From Brachyhypopomus gauderio (lineage: Eukaryota; Chordata; Actinopteri; Gymnotiformes; Hypopomidae), in the NCBI RefSeq assembly GCF_052324685.1, contig NW_027506878.1, positions 1,144,704-1,208,703 on the forward strand: a DNA stretch of 64,000 bases, given 5' to 3'. Numbering within the stretch: the first letter of the stretch is position 1; every line of letters begins with the position of its first letter. The position numbers and the translations under genes are program-made. Below, piece after piece: positions 58,401 to 64,000 of this stretch. The notes under the pieces are model-generated. The model ran no database searches. It was not told the origin of the DNA and was given only the letters and a program-made list of their open reading frames with translations.

Positions 58401-61400
58401 ATGGTGCTAGGGCATTTGTGTTTATTTTTTATTTTTTGCCACATTTTGTAGTTTTCACGGTGTCAAATGTCGGTGGCGAAAAGGAGGAGAGAATAAAGAT
58501 ACACCAGTCGAAGCTCCGAGCATTGTTTGTGTGATTAATCCAAGTGGTCCGCTACACGGATGACTAAGCGAACATACCAGAGAACGAGTACAGATAAACA
58601 CGAAAACACTCAAACTTACCCATGCACACACCACACTCTCATACAGAACACATACTCTTTAACGATAATGTCGAATTTAGATTAGTGGTAGACAATGAGT
58701 GGCAGTAGCCGCTCGGTGGTTGATGGCTGATGCTGCGGTGTTACGTGAACTGTGGATTTTGGGGAGGTTGTTTTCTCTTTCGGTTAATTTTGGTTTAACA
58801 GGTGGATTTCATCGGTACGGGTGGATTCTGTCGGCCAATCGAAGATCGTGATTTGGATGAGGGGGTGGATATTCGGATTCATAATCTGCATGACGGAGTT
58901 GCTGGAAGTTGCCGGGAGGCGACGCGAGCATTTACTGCCTTTACGGTTGTGTGTGTGACTTTTGAGAAACTGTAGCTCATGATTCTCATGTGAGAGGTGA
59001 GGGTTTGTGCGATGGCTTTTGTCATGAATTGTCATGAATAGCGTTGTGAAAATGGCCACCATGGAGTAAGAACGTAGTAGCATGTGCACACTTATATAGA
59101 CACCCATGCAGGGATGTTTTATAAGAAACACCAGTATAGAGGCGGGCACCGTGTATGTATATTTGTTTGAGATTATCGTCGTAGATATATTTTCTTTATT
59201 TATGTTAGTAAGGTGTGAGTCTTGCTTTGTTAACTTAGTGTAGTATATTTTGTTTGTTTCTTTTCTTTGGTGCCGTCTACTGCTCCTTTCCTTGGTTGGT
59301 TTATGGTTAATCGTGTATTTTTGTACGTACGTGTCTGTTCAGTGTTTTGCTGCGTAGAAAAGGCTCTTCTACCCATTACCACTCTGCAGTAAAGAGTTTT
59401 CTTACGTATCCGTCTGGTTTTCGCGTTCTTCTTTAATTTCATCTTGTCCACTATACGCACATGCTACTACCCCACACCCCAAACCTAGACCCATGACATC
59501 GTGGGGTCATAACAGACGTAATCTAGACAAACAATAGAAACCAATACAAAGCGAAATATACAAATTGCACAAATACTAAATGCGATGCCATTCGCTCGCA
59601 GAGGTTTAAATGACGCTGATGGTGTGTAGGAACATTCACTGATAACCATACATCTATAATAATAAACTCTTTACATTTAGTGCTGTCGTTAACGGTCTAC
59701 CACTGTAGATTCACATACCCTCCTATAATCTTAATTCGACGTTATCGCTAAACAATATTCTGAACTAGTAATATAGAGCTGTTCAGCTGGATGTCGGCTA
59801 GTATTTCACTCAACATAATTTTTAACAAAAGTTATGAACCATCTTCATTTCAACAAATGGCGATTCGGAGCTCGTCGGGATGATTTTAAGCGAGTGGCCG
59901 ATACGCAGAGTCACCCAAGAGTCTTTAGATGTCTGTCAGCAGAGGCAGGCGGCGTTTCTGAACAACGGAGACCACAGTCACGCTGCACTGGCCACAATAA
60001 GTGCCACGATTATGTGGCAGATGCCACAAGGTGCCATTTCTGGGTGGCATAGTGGCACTTTCGTGCTGCTTACATGCTACTTACACGCCAAACAGGGACC
60101 GCACTCTTACAGGAAATTTAGCAGCCTCCCAATGACCTCTGATATGTTTTGTGATTGGCCAGATGCAGTTCGATTAGCTCTGAGTTTGTTTGCTCATCCT
60201 ACGTATCCCGGATGAACCGCATTTCAACCTGAACCTGAATTTCGACCCGAACCTGAATTTCGACCCGAACCTGAATTACGACCCGAACCTGAATTTCGAC
60301 CCGAACCTGAATTATGACCCGAACTTGAATTTTGACCCGAACCTGAATTACGACCTGAACCTTTTACAGACTGTTTTTTCAAGTAATAATGATTTCAGGT
60401 TCAGGTTCTGGTGACACTATAATAGCTCTATACAGTTTGTCTAGTTAGGTGGGTTTGTGTCACAGTTCTGACATTGTTAAGTGTCTTAAAACCTCTACAA
60501 AACTAATTTTGTGTGATGTTTCTCATTGCCCAGTTCAGAAAAACTAGTAAAAGTGACACAGTTGATGTTTCATGTATTTAAGGGTGTAGCCTACGTCAGG
60601 CTTTCTATTTAAATAAGCATATTCTTTTTAAAGTTTTTTTTATATATCAAATTACCTTTAAATTTCTAAAATTAATCTTTAATTTTAGTTATACAGTTAG
60701 TAGTTATACAGCACATTGCACTTTTCTCTTTCGTTTCATGTTTTCTGTGCATGCTTTGTTTGAATATTGACACAGCCCAACCATCTCCTCCTGCTGCTTC
60801 TGTCACGACGTCACACAAAATTTATTGTTGGTGGTTGGGAATGCTGAGTGTATTCTCTGGTAATAAAATATAATAATAATAATAATATAATAATAAACAA
60901 TAATTCTCATCCATTCTTATTGATTTTTATATCATAGCACCCATGAATAAGAAGTTTGAAAAAAGTTGCTTTGAAAATATATATTTAAATGATGATAATT
61001 AATAACAATAATATATTTTTTGCTAATATATGTAATTAACTCCTCAGAGAATTATTTTCTTTCACCATGCATCACTGATATGACAACACAAGTGTAGAAG
61101 CGTTTCATTCACCGTCAAAGTGCTAACAGTAAGACTCTAAATGACATTGTAGTCTACCAGTTATACCCACCGTGTAATTGGAGGTTTATATTGACAAATG
61201 CAATCTTTAACAACGGGCATTTTTTGTTAATTATTGTCCATAATTTAAATAGATAATGATTTAGGCACACATTGGCTGTTTCAAAAGACTTTTAAAATCA
61301 GCACTAGAACAGCAGCACTGCTATTAAAGTGAACTCATTAAAATGTTGAATTTTATCTTCAAATCAAATTAAACAAGCGTTTTCATCTTTATGTATCATG

Positions 61401-61560
61401 GATCAGCAACAAATCTAAATCTGAATGTGTAATCATGCACATCACCTTTATTGATTGAGTCGTCAATCCAGTACTGTGAATAAAAAGTATTTACTTACCC
61501 AACCAACAGAACTCCTATAAATGACAGTAAAAACAGCTGATATTTCTGTAGTAATGCCAT
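53822..61560 (-). CDS. GT6-family glycosyltransferase (ABO/Forssman-synthase-like), 7 exons
   Basis: Exons on the minus strand: 61499-61560, 55839-55874, 55710-55754, 55415-55459, 55201-55233, 54755-54889 and 53822-54515. Total 1050 nt = 349 codons plus stop, all borders AG/GT and in phase. Exon 1 gives MALLQKYQLFLLSFIGVLLV, a type II signal anchor; a short stem follows. The catalytic domain has VTPWLAPVVW, the metal-binding DVD (205-207), the acceptor loop YYGGAVIGG (~258-266) and EESHLNKYF with the key Glu297. GT6 enzymes add alpha-1,3 Gal or GalNAc to glycans in the Golgi. The GGAV loop is like Forssman synthase (GBGT1), but substrate cannot be settled here. The length and the 135-bp and ~690-bp last exons match the mammalian ABO gene layout. 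Intron 1 is ~5.6 kb and contains a foldback element. Confidence 0.9.
54896..55183. repeat. CA repeat with higher-order unit, GT6 copy 2 intron
   Basis: This is the partner of 33182-33500 with a shorter pure CA tract beside the exon-6 acceptor (~30 nt against ~65) and a different order of TATAATCATATGTAAA-spaced units. Confidence 0.93.
55375..55411. repeat. TG microsatellite beside GT6 exon 4 donor, copy 2
   Basis: This is the partner of 33680-33714. Confidence 0.88.
55795..55827. repeat. TG microsatellite in GT6 intron 2, copy 2
   Basis: This is the shorter partner of 34098-34181, next to the exon-2 donor. Confidence 0.88.
56498..60434. mobile_element. Foldback element with ~0.95-kb inverted arms
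   Basis: The left arm (56498-~57482) and right arm (~59513-60434) are inverted copies starting TGTATRGAGCTATTATAGTG and including GTGTCACCAGAACCTGAACC. Each arm holds an 18-nt minisatellite (56590-56765; 60228-60362) and a ~400-nt segment with GTGCCACGATTATGTGGC-type text. The ~2-kb loop is non-coding by eye; 57483-57720 is a diverged further copy of inner-arm sequence. No transposase was found and no clear target duplication. It sits in intron 1 of the GT6 gene. Confidence 0.8.
57483..59512. other. Loop of the foldback element, no gene
   Basis: The first part (57483-57720) resembles arm sequence (TTTAAATGACGCTGATGG). The rest has AT-rich and LTR-like text (AATAAAG near 58492; CATCGTGGGGTCATAACA at the right edge near 59510) but no recognised coding region. 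An LTR-type insertion in the loop is possible. Confidence 0.4.
60435..61498. other. Remainder of GT6 intron 1
   Basis: AT-rich intronic sequence between the foldback element and exon 1, including TAATAATA runs near 60870-60900. No other feature was seen. Confidence 0.6.
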
Positions 61561-61617
61561 GGTGATGTTAATTCTCTTCACCAGATGCTGACACAAACGA
61601 GACGTGGCAGATAGAAG

Positions 61618-61626
61618 TTATAAATA
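61618..61626 (-). promoter_or_regulatory. Possible TATA box of the GT6 gene
   Basis: TATTTATAA on the minus strand lies ~58 nt upstream of the GT6 ATG, leaving room for a short 5' UTR. Position and wording fit a TATA element. There is no transcript evidence. Confidence 0.35.
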
Positions 61627-61639
61627 ATCCAAACCCATC

Positions 61640-63490
61640 ATAACCATCAGAATTAAACCATGTTGTAGGGGTGTGTCTTTTACAGTCAACAGTGTTTCAA
61701 TGTTTAATGGACAAACTTTATTTGCTCTAAATGTTACCTAATGAAAATATGCTTCTGCATCCTATTGTATATTACCAATTGAAATATTTAAAAATAAAAA
61801 AAAACTACGTGACTACATTTGAGAGTTGAGTCCAACACTACATTTTGGACTCTTCCAAACTGGGCTCTCCTGCGTCAGTGAAGAGGGCAAGGTGGTAACA
61901 TTAAAAGTGAGTACGTAAATTAATTAGAGTAACTCCAAAAGTAACGCATTTGAATGATCATTACTGTTGCTGTTCTTGTTTTATGCATGTATTGATATTC
62001 CAAATACAACTTCAAATATGATTTCATGGGTAAACTGTAATTATAAGTTATTTAGAATTATAATTATACGATCTGACTCACTCAGTTCCTTGGTCACCTG
62101 TCCACGTTCCCAGCATTCCGTGCACACTTGCCCTTGGTCCTGGCCATTCAAGCTCTGAGTATCACAGATGCCCCTTTGTAATGGAGGAAAGTGTCCGTGG
62201 CATTTAGCTACAGCTAAATTCAGTGTCATGGCACATCCCCGGACGTGTCTTGAGGCTTACGGATGTCTGTAGATGGTTGCTTCTGTGCGTGTCTTGGTGT
62301 GTGCATTTAGTGTGTGTACATTGCTCGTCTTTTTTGCATGTTTGCTCTATGTTTATCTGTTAGCACTTAAAAGCTAGTATTGTAAAATTATATCGTACAC
62401 GCTACTCTCATATCTGCATCTTGCCTCACCCTCGCCCACGTTACACTCATTTATCTGGTTGGGCATGCAGTTGAGCACATAATGCACTGGCAATCTTCCC
62501 AGTACCAGCTTGGTTGCGCCATAACTTTCCTGTACAGCTTGCCCTGTCCCTGCTTGTTGTCATATTCCTCACTATTAATCAAATAAGTTGATTTGGGGGA
62601 AACACACCAAATGGTTCACAACTAAGGTCCTGATCCTGTTCTCACTCCAGAAGTGGTTTCATCTTGACCCTTGCTTCTGACCCAGTGCGTAGTTTTTAAA
62701 TATCATTATTCTTTACTTTAATTTTGTATATCCTTGACATCTCTGTCCACATTCCAGTCTGTGATTGTGTAACATAAGCAGGCTGTTTTTTCTGGTATAT
62801 CATAAAGTTTTATGGCAGGATAGGCTCAGCATGTTTGATAAATGACACCATGTGCTCTGTGACCTTCCTGAAGAGATCCACCATTCTAGTCACTTTGGAG
62901 CCCTGTGATTTTAAGGGAGGCCACAGTTCTTTTAACCAGCTGTACGCCCCTGCAGTTCCCTGCCTAGTCCCTAGCAGTGCTTAATAGAAATAAATACACA
63001 TGACTCTTATTGATCTTGACATGGTTGATGGGAAGCCATGCTCGTGCGGCGCGATGAGATGGCTGAAAATTTAATTTTCTTTTGTTACCCAGCTGTGGGT
63101 TTAGTAGAATAAAGTTGCACGAAAACAAGAAGATATACGCGTTTAATTCGAGGGTGCAACATACATTTTGGTGTTTCTGCCTGGTAAAGCAAAAGTTTTC
63201 AGCCAAGAAAAGTTTTTATGAAGAACACAGCAGCACTGAGGTAAACGGGGGGGAAAAAAAACCGCTGGCAGGTTAAGCGACTACACCCGCAAAAAAATGA
63301 CAGTTTACAGTTACACGGTCACTGGAAGAGCTAAATGTCGTAAGTGAAGTGCTAGGCTTGGAGCTGAGTGAAGAGGTAAGGGTATCATGTCGGTTAGGTT
63401 TATCACCACAAAGACCAAACAGTTTAGTGGGTTCAGAGAGAGAGTCATTACAAGCCAAAAACCAATCGAGCTTACAACAAAGATACAGAA
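61640..63490. other. Upstream flank of GT6, no gene recognised
   Basis: Mostly unique-looking DNA. The stretch 62226-62448 begins TGTCATGGC and ends CACGTTACA, like an LTR, but no target duplication was found. On the minus strand 62750-62960 some text reads like decayed retroelement coding sequence (SFIKHAEPILP), without a firm family. Confidence 0.35.
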
Positions 63491-63494
63491 AACA

Positions 63495-64000
63495 TTTCCT
63501 CCTGATTGCACAGAATAATTTCACTTCAGAATGGTAGAATACCACCTACACTCAGTCAAGATCAAGAAGATGTGATGTGACATTTCAAAATAAAGGTCCC
63601 TCGTGACCAGATTTGATCAATTATACTCTATGTTTACAGTGTCATTAAAAGGAGTCCTCCTGATTGCACAAAATAATTTCACTACAGAATGGTAGAATAC
63701 CACCTATAGGTGTCACTCAGTCAAGATCAAGAAGATCTGATGTGTCATTTCAAAATAAAGTTCCCTCAAATGACCAGATTTTTATCATTTTTACTCTACA
63801 CTGTCATTAAAAAGAATCCTTTTGAATAATTTCACTTCAGAATGGTAGAATACCACCTACAGGTATCACCCAGTCAATATCAAGAAGATGTGGTGTGCCA
63901 TTTCAAAATAAATGCCATCTAAATTATCATTTTGATCAATTTTACTCTGCATTTACAGTGTCATTTAAAGGAATCCTCCTGATTGCACAGAATAATTTCA
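63495..64000. repeat. ~159-bp satellite array, running off the window
   Basis: The word CCTGATTGCA recurs at 63501, 63659 and 63978 (158 and 2 x ~159.5 nt). The intervening unit near 63819 lacks that word but keeps the following AATAATTTCACTTCAGAATG and GAATACCACCTA phrases. Units differ by point changes and small indels. The array continues past 64000. Confidence 0.9.

Noticed and set aside
57926-59460. Short charged open frames in the foldback loop
   Set aside because: No conserved domain, no start context and no partner frame. They do not support a transposase for the element.

Overview
The window is nuclear DNA of a teleost fish. It holds Tc1-like, hAT (BED-finger and short-exon types), Harbinger, Tigger, Ty3/Gypsy and CR1/L2/Rex1-like LINE sequence, a V-SINE-type tRNA-derived SINE, abundant CA/TG microsatellites, and one spliced vertebrate gene. 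No operon, CRISPR array, tRNA or rRNA gene is present. An otophysan fish is plausible from the repeat mix, but the species cannot be named from the sequence alone.

Layout. 1-14411: transposon-rich DNA. It contains a Tc1 end cut by the window edge, a Gypsy integrase remnant, a THAP-domain scrap, a solo LTR with 5-bp target duplication, a Tigger miniature element, hAT and HARBI1-like remnants, a Glu/Pro-rich tandem-repeat ORF, and a complete 759-bp non-autonomous hAT element with 8-bp target duplication. 14412-35181 and 35798-56827 are two head-to-tail copies of one ~21-kb segment, separated by 616 bp carrying the 5' end of another hAT element. 56498-60434 is a ~3.9-kb foldback element with ~0.95-kb inverted arms. 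60435-61561 completes a gene on the minus strand. 61562-63490 has no clear gene, and 63495-64000 is a ~159-bp satellite running off the end.

The one host gene is a GT6-family glycosyltransferase (ABO / Forssman synthase / alpha-1,3-galactosyltransferase family) on the minus strand. By reading splice sites I reconstructed seven exons between 61560 and 53822. They join in phase into a 349-residue type II membrane protein with the DVD metal site and the acceptor-loop and ESHLNKYF motifs. Segment copy 1 carries exons 2-7 of the same gene (32105-34228) almost unchanged, but the duplication stops inside intron 1, so this copy lacks the start codon and membrane-anchor exon. TG/CA tracts of different length lie beside the splice sites in both copies.

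Private insertions show transposition after the duplication. A LINE (25341-28784) is only in copy 1; two Tc1 elements (42900-46091) and a 358-bp hAT element (50645-51002) are only in copy 2. I found no convincing new multi-gene system. The strongest results are the tandem duplication that made a headless GT6 copy, the foldback element inside GT6 intron 1 in which a breakpoint lies, and the apparently intact Tc1 element. All splice calls and identity statements are by-eye readings.
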